Below are positions 28,689 to 37,597 of a stretch of 64,000 nucleotides of DNA, one piece after another. The notes under the pieces are model-generated. The model was not told where the DNA came from. It did no database searches and worked only from the letters and a program-made list of their open reading frames with translations. The DNA lies in NCBI GenBank assembly GCA_030682375.1, contig JAUXOL010000021.1:164240-228239 (forward strand), given 5' to 3'. The position numbers and the translations under genes were made by a program. The DNA comes from Gallionella sp. (GTDB lineage Bacteria; Pseudomonadota; Gammaproteobacteria; Burkholderiales; Gallionellaceae). Every line of letters starts with the position of its first letter. Within the stretch, counting starts at the first letter, position 1.

Positions 28689-29693
28689 TTACGTTCCATG
28701 CCCATCCGCCTCAACGCTGGCATAGCGCGGCGGCTGGCCGCTACTGACCAGCAGTTCGTTGACTTCTTGCTTGAGTTCCAGCACGCGACTCTCGCGGCCT
28801 ATCGTCGTTTCACGCCAGCGACGCAGCTCGTCGAATTGTTCCTTGAGTGTCATTTCTGCCTGTTTGCGGACAGTAATGTCCTGCACGATCACAACGTAAG
28901 TCGATGACGACGTGCTGGGCTGACGTAGCGGCGAGACGGTAAGTTCGACCCAGATGAGATGGCCGCGTTTGTGCAGAAAACGTTCCTCTATCGAAAACTC
29001 CGGCAGCATGCCGGACATAAGCGACTGCAGTTTTTCCTGGATGACAGGCCAGCCATCGGGATGAATGAGCGAGCGATAGTTGATGCTGCGCATTTCTTCC
29101 GGGCTATATCCCAGAATATCGCAATACTTTCGATTGATGCGCAGGAACGTCCCCGTATCGGCATCCACTTCCGCCACGCCAATAGCCGCCTGATCGAATA
29201 GAACACGGAAGCGTTCGTCGCTGGCTGCTTTCAGCTGGAACAGCTCGGCTTCAGTGGACTTCCGCTGTTCCACTTCCTGCTGCAGCTGGCTAACCACATC
29301 TTCCAGCTGCTGCGTGCTGGGCAGCTTCAGCGCACGCGGCATCAGGCGCCAGAGCAACACCGCGGCAACCACGGATATCATCGCCGTAGCTGCCTTGACC
29401 AGCGCATCCAACCAGTAATCCGGATACCAGATGGTCCATATACCGAGCAGATGGGTGATACCGCAGGCGAAGATGAACAGCGAGAACAGCTTGAATATCC
29501 AGTTGAACTGGAGGTCGCGGCGCTTGCTGACGAAATACATCAGTGCAAACGGAATAGAGAAATAGGACAGGACGATGAGGGATTCGGCAATCACGAAAAT
29601 CCACAGCAATTCCGGCGTCCACAGATAGCAATGGCCGTGCGGCATGAAGCTGTCACTGGCCAGACTATCCAGTGCGTGTGTAGCATGATCCAT
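28689..29693 (-). CDS. Ethylene-receptor-like transmembrane domain fused to PAS, no kinase domain
   Basis: SYFSIPFALMYFVSKRRDLQFNWIFKLFSLFIFACGITHLLGIWT matches my recollection of the ETR1 N-terminus (AYFSIPLELIYFV...VLCGATHLINLWT); one PAS/PAC then coiled-coil end. Confidence 0.8.
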   Translation of the reverse strand: MDHATHALDSLASDSFMPHGHCYLWTPELLWIFVIAESLIVLSYFSIPFALMYFVSKRRDLQFNWIFKLFSLFIFACGITHLLGIWTIWYPDYWLDALVKAATAMISVVAAVLLWRLMPRALKLPSTQQLEDVVSQLQQEVEQRKSTEAELFQLKAASDERFRVLFDQAAIGVAEVDADTGTFLRINRKYCDILGYSPEEMRSINYRSLIHPDGWPVIQEKLQSLMSGMLPEFSIEERFLHKRGHLIWVELTVSPLRQPSTSSSTYVVIVQDITVRKQAEMTLKEQFDELRRWRETTIGRESRVLELKQEVNELLVSSGQPPRYASVEADGHGT

Positions 29694-29795
29694 GTTGCGC
29701 TCCCTTGTTGGCGGCTCATTCAGGTGCGCCCGGAGTCTGGCAATACCTCCGGCCGAACTGCCCCTGCATCACAATATAACGTAATGAATCGACAG

Positions 29796-29981
29796 CTACC
29801 GATTGGTCTGCACGTCCGGCTTTGCGCTTCCCGCGGCCTTCGTCTTCGTTGGTTTTTTTTCGGCCTGATCAACAGGTGATGCAGACTGGGCGGCTCTCGC
29901 TCCCTCGCTCTCCGGCTCGACCTGCCGATCGGTCTCCGGTGGAGACTGCAAGCGTTTCGATAAATAATGTTCTCTGTTCAT
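29796..29981 (-). CDS. Small disordered hypothetical protein (ATG 29981 in ORF 29796..30038)
   Basis: MNREHYLSKRLQSPPETDRQVEPESEGARAAQSASPVDQAEKKPTKTKAAGSAKPDVQTNR. Confidence 0.35.
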   Translation of the reverse strand: MNREHYLSKRLQSPPETDRQVEPESEGARAAQSASPVDQAEKKPTKTKAAGSAKPDVQTNR

Positions 29982-30254
29982 GGCTGTTTCCTCGATTCCA
30001 TCTTTGGCAATATGGCCATAGGCGAACGCATTGAGCATCTTTTCCGGTCGACAAGGAACGCGAGAAACACGGCGTCACAGATGAAGTACTACCGACAGTT
30101 CGCGACCTATCTCGAACCGGCAACCCGGCTGGCATAGGATGATCATCCATTAGCCCCGTGGTATTGCGTCCTTGTTTTTCAACAAGTTTGCCGACAGCCA
30201 TCATCCCCCCGCCCTAAGAAAATAACAATAGACCGGAAAGCCTATATATTTCGG

Positions 30255-30272
30255 CCTAGGCGCTTCCTTAAG
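30255..30272. promoter_or_regulatory. Candidate operator cggCCTAGG-cgcttc-CTTAAG, degenerate partner of 15669-15686
   Basis: Direct comparison of the two upstream regions. Confidence 0.35.
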
Positions 30273-30470
30273 CCAACCCGAGCTCCCTGACAGGTCAAGT
30301 CCACTCAAAATGTCCGGCCATGGCGAGGTCGCATCCTGATATGAATTGAAACTTTTGTCGCACTTGGTTAGTCTTACGGCCGCAGCGACAAAGGCCGACG
30401 CAAGACAGGATGCCATTGTCGATGTCCCCTTGCGGGGTAAGGGTTTTTAACGATTACTGGGAGTTCGCAC

Positions 30471-31148
30471 ATGCAATACCAAACCGCAACCGGCACACTT
30501 GCCATCGAACAGAACAAGGTCCTGCGCAACACTTACATGATGCTGGCGCTGACCATGATCCCGACGGTGATCGGCGCATCCGTCGGTATGTCCATGAACT
30601 TCTCGTTCATGGCCGAAAGCCCGATCATCTCCGCGCTGCTGATGTTCGGCGCGATGATGGGCATGATGTTCGCCGTGTCCGCGCTGCGCAACAGCGTATG
30701 GGGCATCGTCGCCCTGCTGGGCTTCACCTTCGTCGCGGGCGTGCTCCTCGGCCCCATCCTGCAAGTCGCGCTGCACCTGAAGAACGGCGCAGAACTGGTC
30801 GGCATGGCCGCGGGCGGCACCGGCATCATCTTCTTCTCGCTGGCCACCATCGCCACCGTGACCAAGAAAGACTTCAGCTTCATGGGCAAGTTCCTGTTCA
30901 TCGGTCTGATCCTGCTGATCGTCGCATCGCTGGCCAACATCTTCTTCCAGATTCCCGCGCTGTCGCTGACCATCTCCGCGATTGCCGTGATGATCTTCTC
31001 CGCCTACATCCTGTACGACGTGAGCCAGATCGTGCACGGCGGCGAGACCAACTACGTGATGGCGACGCTGGGCCTGTTCCTGAACGTCTACAACCTGTTC
31101 ATCAGCCTGCTGCAACTACTGATGGCATTCGCGGGCGAACGCGAATAA
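30471..31148 (+). CDS. Bax inhibitor-1/YccA family membrane protein
   Basis: MQYQTATGTLAIEQNKVLRNTYMMLALTMIPTVIGA... 7 TM, YILYDVSQIVHGGETNYVMATLGLFLNVYNLFISLLQLL. Confidence 0.93.
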   Translation: MQYQTATGTLAIEQNKVLRNTYMMLALTMIPTVIGASVGMSMNFSFMAESPIISALLMFGAMMGMMFAVSALRNSVWGIVALLGFTFVAGVLLGPILQVALHLKNGAELVGMAAGGTGIIFFSLATIATVTKKDFSFMGKFLFIGLILLIVASLANIFFQIPALSLTISAIAVMIFSAYILYDVSQIVHGGETNYVMATLGLFLNVYNLFISLLQLLMAFAGERE

Positions 31149-31168
31149 GCCTTACGACCTCAACGACA

Positions 31169-31196
31169 AGGCGGCCTGTGGGCCGCCTTTTGTTTT
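31169..31196 (+). terminator. Rho-independent terminator after the BI-1/YccA gene
   Basis: aaggcggcctgtgggccgccttttgtttt. Confidence 0.8.
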
Positions 31197-31204
31197 ATCA
31201 ACTA

Positions 31205-31567
31205 ATGGAATCGAAAATGGAACTGAACGAATTTCTGCAACGCCTGAACGACGCACCCGACAGCATCTGCTTCAACGACACCATCGCACTGATCGATGCG
31301 CTGTACGATTTCACCCCGACCGCTTTCGCCAACGGCACGATGCGCAACGAAGCGGGCCAGAACAACGGCTCATGCAAGCTGTTTTCGTTCGCGAAACTCA
31401 ACGGCCTGTCGCAGCAACAGACGCTAACCTGCTTCGGCGATTATTACCGCAAGGACGTGCTCGGCAATCCGGAAGGGACGGATCACCAGAACATCAGGAA
31501 TTTCATCAAGAGCGGCTGGGATGGCGTCAGATTCGAAGGTAAAGCCCTGACGAAGAAATCCGATTGA
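31205..31567 (+). CDS. HopJ-type family protein
   Basis: MELNEFLQRLNDAPDSICFNDTIALIDALYDFTPTAFANG...NNGSCKLFSFAKLNGLSQQQTLTCFGDYYRKDVLGNPEGTDHQNIRNF. Confidence 0.82.
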   Translation: MESKMELNEFLQRLNDAPDSICFNDTIALIDALYDFTPTAFANGTMRNEAGQNNGSCKLFSFAKLNGLSQQQTLTCFGDYYRKDVLGNPEGTDHQNIRNFIKSGWDGVRFEGKALTKKSD

Positions 31568-31576
31568 CTTGGAGGT

Positions 31577-31656
31577 CCGTTCGCCCTGAGTAGGCCGCAG
31601 GCCGTATCGAAGGGCAGGCTTCGATACGGGGCTACGCCCCTACTCAGCCCGAACGG
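31577..31656. repeat. Inverted repeat, CCGTTCGCCCTGAGTAGGCCGCAGGCCGTATCGAAG family
   Basis: ccgttcgccctgagtaggccgcaggccgtatcgaag / cttcgatacggggctacgcccctactcagcccgaacgg. Confidence 0.92.
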
Positions 31657-31669
31657 GTAACAACTTGGC

Positions 31670-32131
31670 CTACGGTTTGCGCTGCTCCGGACGCACTCGC
31701 GGCGCGAGCAGCTCGTCGCCAGCATCCGCATCGATGGAATTGCCCGCAGCATCTTCCATCGGCTGTTCGAAATCGTTCCAGCCGCGCACGCCGGTCTTGA
31801 GCGAGACGACGTTGGTATAGCCCATTTTCAGCAGCATGTCGGCGGCGAGCACCGAGCGCTTGCCGGAGCGGCAGATCACCACGATCTCGCGGTCGCATCC
31901 GGCGGCCAACTCCGGCACGGTCTCGTCGTAATCCCATTCGCAGGATTGTTCCAGCACGCCGCGCGGCACGTTGATCGAGCCGGGGATGCGCAGCATCGCG
32001 AACTCCGCCGGCTCACGCACGTCGAGCAGCAGCGGCTTGTTGCCAGCGGCCAACGACCGGCTCAAGTCCCAAGGCATGACCTCCTTCACGCGCGTGAGCG
32101 CCTCGGCAACCAGATCGTCGTAGCGCATCAT
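31670..32131 (-). CDS. Rhodanese-like domain protein
   Basis: [28 protein letters not shown]...[36 protein letters not shown]. Confidence 0.9.
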   Translation of the reverse strand: MMRYDDLVAEALTRVKEVMPWDLSRSLAAGNKPLLLDVREPAEFAMLRIPGSINVPRGVLEQSCEWDYDETVPELAAGCDREIVVICRSGKRSVLAADMLLKMGYTNVVSLKTGVRGWNDFEQPMEDAAGNSIDADAGDELLAPRVRPEQRKP

Positions 32132-33450
32132 GGCTTCTCGAACACCGCAATGGATTCGACGTGCGAGGTCTGCGGGAACATGTTCATCACGCCCGCCGCC
32201 TTCAGCGTGTAACCCTTGGCATGCACCAGCACTTCGGCATCGCGCGCCAATGTCGACGGGCTACAAGAAACATAGACGATGCGACGCGGTGCAGTTTCAT
32301 CGCTGATAGATTTCATCAGCTCGAATGCCCCGTCGCGAGGCGGGTCAACCAGCCATTTATCGAAACGGCCCAGTTTCGCCAGTGCGGCCGCATCCATCTC
32401 GAACAGGTTCATTGCACGGAATTCGGTATTGGCTGACAAGCCGTTGGATTCGGCGTTCTGTCCGGCGCGTTTCACCAGTGCATCGCTGCCTTCGATGCCC
32501 AACACTTGCGCACCGCTTCTTGCAATCGGCAGCGTAAAGTTACCCAGTCCGCAGAAGAAATCGACGATGCGTTCGCCCGCCTGCGGGGCCAGCAGGCGCA
32601 GTGCGCGGCTGACCATCAGGCGATTCATGTCGCTGTTCACCTGGGTGAATTCGGTCGGCGCAAACGGCATGGTGATGCCGAACTCCGGTAGGCTGTAGGA
32701 AAGTTGCGGCGCATCCAGCGGGTAAAACGGCGCGACCGTTTCCGGCCCCTTGGTCTGCGTCCAGAACTGGACCTGGTGCGTATCGGCGAATTGTTTGATA
32801 TGCGCCACATCCGACGGTGTGAGCGCATCAAGAATGCGCAGCACCAGCACATCCACATGATCGCCCACCGCCACCTCAATCTGCGGCAGGATATCGCGGG
32901 CAGTGAATTTTTCATTCAACTCGCCCAGCAGTGGCAACAGGCTGGCGATCTTGGGCGTGAGGATTTCGCAATGCTGCATGTCAGCCACATACTTGCCGTT
33001 CTTCTCGCGGAAGCCCACCAGCGTCTTGCTCTTTTTCAACACATGGCGCACCGACAAACGTGCGCGCTGACGATAACCCCAAGGCTGTCCGTAGATCGGC
33101 GGCAGCATGGTCTCGGGCTTAACTTTGCCGATACGCGCCAGATTATCTTCCAGCACGCGCTGCTTGACTGCGACTTGCGCACGCACCTCCAGATGCTGCA
33201 TCGAACAGCCGCCGCACACGCCGAAATTCGGGCACTTCGGCTGTACGCGCATGAAAGTTTGCTTCAGTATCTGGCCGACTTGCGCCTGTTCATAATTGTT
33301 CTTTTTGCGATACGTGGAATAAGTCACGCGCTCGCCGGTCAGCGCACCCTCGATAAATATCACCTTGCCGTCGGCATGTGCGATACCCCGGCCTTCATGG
33401 TCGAGCGACTCGATGGTCACAACAGGGGGTTTATTGGTTTTGTCAGTCAT
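32128..33450 (-). CDS. rlmD: 23S rRNA (uracil-5-)-methyltransferase RlmD (RumA)
   Basis: TRAM domain; [15 protein letters not shown] FeS motif; [35 protein letters not shown]. Confidence 0.93.
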   Translation of the reverse strand: MTDKTNKPPVVTIESLDHEGRGIAHADGKVIFIEGALTGERVTYSTYRKKNNYEQAQVGQILKQTFMRVQPKCPNFGVCGGCSMQHLEVRAQVAVKQRVLEDNLARIGKVKPETMLPPIYGQPWGYRQRARLSVRHVLKKSKTLVGFREKNGKYVADMQHCEILTPKIASLLPLLGELNEKFTARDILPQIEVAVGDHVDVLVLRILDALTPSDVAHIKQFADTHQVQFWTQTKGPETVAPFYPLDAPQLSYSLPEFGITMPFAPTEFTQVNSDMNRLMVSRALRLLAPQAGERIVDFFCGLGNFTLPIARSGAQVLGIEGSDALVKRAGQNAESNGLSANTEFRAMNLFEMDAAALAKLGRFDKWLVDPPRDGAFELMKSISDETAPRRIVYVSCSPSTLARDAEVLVHAKGYTLKAAGVMNMFPQTSHVESIAVFEKP

Positions 33451-33459
33451 ATCGTTCAG

Positions 33460-33843
33460 CTATTTCAAGAATCTTGTTTCCAGCGCAGAGCCGATGCGAC
33501 CCAGCGCAGTGCGCGCCCATACCCAGCCCAGCAGCACACCGGTCGCATTCGCCGCCATATCGGCGAATTCGAAGTAGCGGTAGCCGGTCATGCCCTGCAG
33601 AAGCTCCACGACAATGCCCATCGCAGTCAGCAGCGCCGCAGCGAACAAGCGCTGGGTTCGTCGCACATAGACCTGGCAGAACCACAGCATCAGCAGGCAG
33701 TACGCCAACGCATGCTGCAGCTTGTCGACACCGGGGAAGCGCATCGGCTCCGGCGGGTTGGGGGCAAGCGAGAGATACACGATCGCGATGATCCACAACC
33801 AACCGAGCGCGAGCCACGGTTTGCGCAGCTTATGCATGGTCAT
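33460..33843 (-). CDS. VanZ-like family membrane protein (inside ORF 33460..34245)
   Basis: MTMHKLRKPWLALGWLWIIAIVYLSLAPNPPEPMRFPGVDKLQHALAYCLLMLWFCQ...ELLQGMTGYRYFEFADMAANATGVLLGW. Confidence 0.85.
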   Translation of the reverse strand: MTMHKLRKPWLALGWLWIIAIVYLSLAPNPPEPMRFPGVDKLQHALAYCLLMLWFCQVYVRRTQRLFAAALLTAMGIVVELLQGMTGYRYFEFADMAANATGVLLGWVWARTALGRIGSALETRFLK

Positions 33844-34613
33844 TTCCAGGCAGCGAGATATTCCGCCCAGTGCGGCTCGGCGGATTTGGCCAGCGTAGCG
33901 CGCACCAGCTCCAACTCCTGCTCGTAGCGCGCCTGCGTGAACTGGCCGCGCATCAGCTGGAAGCGCGCGAACACCAGATACGTGTTCACCACATCGGTCT
34001 CGCAGTAGTTGCGAATGTCGGCCAGCTGACCCTGCTGATACGCGTCCCACACCTTGCTGCCGTCCATGCCCAGCTTGCCGGGGAAGCCGATCAGCTTGGC
34101 CAGTTCGTCCAGCGGTGCATTGGCGCGGCCGGTATACATCGCGAGCAGGTCCATCAGGTCTAGGTGGCGCGTGTGATAGCGACTGATGTAGTTGTTCCAC
34201 TTGAAGTCGCGATCGTCCTCGCCCATGTCCCAGTAGCGCGAGCACTGGATGCCGTGGATCAGGCCGCGGTAATGCAGCACAGGCAGGTCGAAACCACCGC
34301 CGTTCCAGCTCACCAGCTGCGGCGTATATTTCTCGACGCCGTCGAAGAAACGCTTGATGATGCTGCCCTCATCCTCGCCCATTTCGCCCAGCGACCACAC
34401 CTTGAAGTTGTCGCCCTCGCGCAGCACGCAGGAGATCGCTGCCACTTTCTGCAGATGATGTTGCAAGAAATCGCTGCCGGTCTTCTGGCGTCGCATCTGG
34501 AAGGCCATCTCGGCTACTTCCTTGTCGCTGACCGCGCTATCCACTTCATAGAGCGCGCGCAGCCCGGAGATGTCGGGAATGGTTTCGATGTCGAAGACTA
34601 GGATTGGATTCAT
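33840..34613 (-). CDS. Predicted 3'-5' exonuclease related to DNA polymerase B exonuclease domain (ATG 34613 preferred)
   Basis: MNPILVFDIETIPDISGLRALYE...LVSWNGGGFDLPVLHYR...HLDLMDLLAMY...YCETDVVNTYLVFARFQ. Confidence 0.88.
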   Translation of the reverse strand: MNPILVFDIETIPDISGLRALYEVDSAVSDKEVAEMAFQMRRQKTGSDFLQHHLQKVAAISCVLREGDNFKVWSLGEMGEDEGSIIKRFFDGVEKYTPQLVSWNGGGFDLPVLHYRGLIHGIQCSRYWDMGEDDRDFKWNNYISRYHTRHLDLMDLLAMYTGRANAPLDELAKLIGFPGKLGMDGSKVWDAYQQGQLADIRNYCETDVVNTYLVFARFQLMRGQFTQARYEQELELVRATLAKSAEPHWAEYLAAWK

Positions 34614-34645
34614 TTGTTTATTGCCGCTGGCCTGAAAATAGCGAA

Positions 34646-34708
34646 CCGTTCGCCCTGAGCCTGTCGAAGAGCCCTGCCATGGGGCTTCGACAAGCTCAGC
34701 CCGAACGG
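34646..34708. repeat. Inverted repeat CCGTTCGCCCTGAGCCTGTCGAAG / CTTCGACAAGCTCAGCCCGAACGG
   Basis: Near-perfect palindromic arms read directly. Confidence 0.93.
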
Positions 34709-34722
34709 GCCAAAGAAAATAA

Positions 34723-35136
34723 TTACTTCTGCGACCAGCCGCCGCCGCTCTGCACCCACCAGCCCGACTGGGCGCGCTGTACCCAGCGTTGCGCGAAGGT
34801 GCTGCGGATCTCGGGCTCCCATTCGGGATGGCCGTTGGCGTTGGCGATCTCCGCGTACAGCGCGTTGCGGTCACGGTTCTCGGCAGCCACCAGCCCGTTC
34901 ACCGCCTGGCGCTGCGGGAGCGGTACCGCACCGGCATCGCGTAGCGCGATCATGCCGTCGGAGGCGATGCCCACCGCACCGCTGGCATAGTACGGCGAGA
35001 GTTGGGAATGGCGCGCCTGCATGCTCTGCTTGATCGCGTTCACGCCGGGCGTGTTCACTTCCAGATCGACAGCGCCGGCATTGAATGCAAACAGCAACAC
35101 GAACAGGCTAACGATAATTTTCATCATGGCGTTCAT
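34723..35136 (-). CDS. YdbL family (DUF1318) protein
   Basis: Signal peptide MNAMMKIIVSLFVLLFAFNAGAVDLEVNTPGVNAIKQSMQARHSQLSPYYASGAVGIASDG. Confidence 0.85.
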   Translation of the reverse strand: MNAMMKIIVSLFVLLFAFNAGAVDLEVNTPGVNAIKQSMQARHSQLSPYYASGAVGIASDGMIALRDAGAVPLPQRQAVNGLVAAENRDRNALYAEIANANGHPEWEPEIRSTFAQRWVQRAQSGWWVQSGGGWSQK

Positions 35137-35315
35137 TTTGTCTCCTTCACGACAGGTTCGGTGGCGGCGGGTTGGTCGGCCTTCTGGGTCTGCCACACTT
35201 CCTCGATGATCTTGTCAGCGGCCTTTTCCGCCGCCGCGGCGGGGAAGTAGATATTGATGGTGACGCAGGCGCTCAACGCCAGTCCTGCCGATGCGATCCA
35301 GATCTTTTTCATCAC
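35133..35315 (-). CDS. YnbE-like lipoprotein
   Basis: MMKKIWIASAGLALSACVTINIYFPAAAAEKAADKIIEEVW; lipobox LSAC; between ydbL- and ydbH-like genes. Confidence 0.88.
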   Translation of the reverse strand: MMKKIWIASAGLALSACVTINIYFPAAAAEKAADKIIEEVWQTQKADQPAATEPVVKETK

Positions 35316-35322
35316 TTCTCCT

Positions 35323-37410
35323 TTATTTGACCACCGCCTGCATATTGCCCTGCGTCACGCGCTTCAAGCGGCTGACCAGTTCGTCCCACGAAACGGCGCG
35401 ATTGTAGCCCATCACGGTGATCGCCGGAATGCCGCCGCCCTTGACGATGGCATAGACCCCGCCGCTGCCGTTGTCCACGCCCCCCATCGCGCATACGCCG
35501 TTGCGCAACTTGCAGCGCCAACCGATGCGGTCATAGCCGAAGTTCTCGAAGAAACGCAGGTAACTGCGCTGTATCGCGGCCGCGGCCCCCGCCCCGCCCA
35601 GCGCGGAGATGTTCTGCACCGCCTTCTGGCTGATCTTCTTCGGGTATTCGCCCGCACTGCTGGCGATGCGCGCGTCGAAACGCGCCGGCTGCCAGCTCTG
35701 CAACTCCAGATCGTTAACGTCCACGTCGATGCGCCCCTGCATGCTGCCGAACGAGAAGGTGCGCGTCAGCAGGCCGAGATCGAGATCGCGCATATTGAGG
35801 TTGCCGTACAGGCGCGGCGCGCGCCCGAACGGGTCGGCCAGCCTGAGTCGGCTCGCGACCACCGTGCCGTCGAACAGCTTGAACAGCAGCGCGCCCTCGG
35901 TGGCTATCTCCGTGCCGTCGTAACTCACGCGAGGGATGCGTCCCGCCAGCGTGCCCAGCATCTTCGGCCAACCCAACGCCTGGCTGAACCGCTCCATCGA
36001 TATCCCGCTCAACGCGGCGCCAAACTGCCAGCGCCAATCGTCCCCGTGACGCCGCAGACTGAAATCGCTCAGCTCCAGCTTGCCGTCGAGCAGCGGCAGC
36101 GCCGCCTGAGCTACGTCGAACTGCATGCCTTGCATCTGCATCCTCCATTGCACGCTGCCGAACGGCACGCCGAACATCTCGCCGCCGTCGAAAACAATGT
36201 CCACATGCTGCGCCGCCGCGTCGGGCCGCCAATCGAATGTCGTGTTCAGCCCGCGCAACGCGAATCGCTGCTGCGCGTCATTGATGCCCGCATCGCGCAA
36301 GGCGAGGCGCAACGATTGCGTCGCGCCCTCGCGATAGTGCCAGTCCACGTCGGCATGGCCGGACAGCGTCGCCTCCGCCAATGCGCCGCCGTCGAAGAAC
36401 GGCGTGGCGTAATCGGCGAACAACCGCTCCAGCGCCAGATCGTCGCCGCGCACCGTAGCCTCGATCAGCCGCCCCTGCTTGACGTCCCAGTACGCAGTGA
36501 ATCGCATCTTTCCGATCGGCGGCGATGCAGCCTCGGCCTGCTCGACCACCAGGTTCGTGCCGTCGTAGCTGCCGGCCGCACTCAACCTGCGTTCGACGGC
36601 ACCGCCCAGATACAACGGCTGCCAGAACAGCTCTCCGGCCTGCCAGACCAGTTCGCCCTGCCAATTCCACCGCAATGCCTTGCGCGTTGCAGCCAGCTTC
36701 AGCGTGCCGCGCAATTTCTCCGCCGCATGCAAACCATCCGCATCGCTGAATCCAACATCGGCGAGCCGCAGATCCACCCGGACATCCTGTGCACCTGCGG
36801 CATCGCCATCGGCCTGCACACTGCCGTGCAACGTTCCCTGGGTGAATCGCGGCATGTCTGCGGGCTGAAAGTCCGCCAGCGCCTTGCCGGACGCGTTGTG
36901 TAACTGCGCCGAGAAACGCCATGCACCGCCGAAGCGATAATCGAATTCGATCGCCATCCCCGGCAGCTTGTCCAGGCTGCCGCCGCTGCAACTCATCGCC
37001 GCGGTGGACAACTCGAAGCGTGCGCAGCGCAATATCACCTTGCGCAATTCGCGCCGCTGCACATGCAGTTTCTCGATACGCAACTCGGCGGAACCGTCCT
37101 GCGGCAAGGTCAATGCGATACCGCTTGCGGAAAAGTCAGAGGCTGAAATATCGGCGACGCTCAGCGAAAGGCTGGCCGCACCGGCGGAGAAGGATAACGA
37201 CGAAAACAGCAGGAACAGCTGCACCCTGATGGCGCAGCGATCGAAAAAGCGAAACAGTCCGGGCACGAAACGACCCGCTATTTGCTCTGTGCGCCCCTGT
37301 GGAAACGCTGCACGGCAGCGAACAACAGCGCTGTATCCTGCTGAGTCAATTCCGGATAGGCCTCGCGCAACGCCTGGCGTGCATACATCGTCAGCGACTG
37401 CCCACCCCAT
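35323..37410 (-). CDS. YdbH family protein (AsmA-like, envelope); true start probably downstream of 37410
   Basis: C-terminal SALGGAGAAAAIQRSYLRFFENFGYDRIGWRCKLRNGVCAMGGV; operon with ynbE/ydbL. Confidence 0.8.
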   Translation of the reverse strand: MGWAVADDVCTPGVARGLSGIDSAGYSAVVRCRAAFPQGRTEQIAGRFVPGLFRFFDRCAIRVQLFLLFSSLSFSAGAASLSLSVADISASDFSASGIALTLPQDGSAELRIEKLHVQRRELRKVILRCARFELSTAAMSCSGGSLDKLPGMAIEFDYRFGGAWRFSAQLHNASGKALADFQPADMPRFTQGTLHGSVQADGDAAGAQDVRVDLRLADVGFSDADGLHAAEKLRGTLKLAATRKALRWNWQGELVWQAGELFWQPLYLGGAVERRLSAAGSYDGTNLVVEQAEAASPPIGKMRFTAYWDVKQGRLIEATVRGDDLALERLFADYATPFFDGGALAEATLSGHADVDWHYREGATQSLRLALRDAGINDAQQRFALRGLNTTFDWRPDAAAQHVDIVFDGGEMFGVPFGSVQWRMQMQGMQFDVAQAALPLLDGKLELSDFSLRRHGDDWRWQFGAALSGISMERFSQALGWPKMLGTLAGRIPRVSYDGTEIATEGALLFKLFDGTVVASRLRLADPFGRAPRLYGNLNMRDLDLGLLTRTFSFGSMQGRIDVDVNDLELQSWQPARFDARIASSAGEYPKKISQKAVQNISALGGAGAAAAIQRSYLRFFENFGYDRIGWRCKLRNGVCAMGGVDNGSGGVYAIVKGGGIPAITVMGYNRAVSWDELVSRLKRVTQGNMQAVVK

Positions 37411-37550
37411 CCCTGTGCGGGATCGAAGAACGGCGCCGTCAGTTTGCAGGCCGAATCGAAATGTGCGCGCAGATGAGGGTTTGCACGCCTTTCTTCACTG
37501 CCCGACAGGTCCGTGCCATCCCTGCGATCTGCATTATTTAGCATAACCAT
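37278..37550 (-). CDS. Hypothetical 90-aa protein
   Basis: Plausible ORF; overlaps the questionable N-terminus of the ydbH-like ORF. Confidence 0.4.
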   Translation of the reverse strand: MVMLNNADRRDGTDLSGSEERRANPHLRAHFDSACKLTAPFFDPAQGWGGQSLTMYARQALREAYPELTQQDTALLFAAVQRFHRGAQSK

Positions 37551-37597
37551 GATTACCTCTGCTTAAATTCAACTCCAAACCCCTTGTTGCACCGGCC

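Noticed and set aside
30300-30470. Riboswitch in the leader of the BI-1/YccA gene
   Set aside because: Some GC-rich stems but no match to a riboswitch consensus I could recognise
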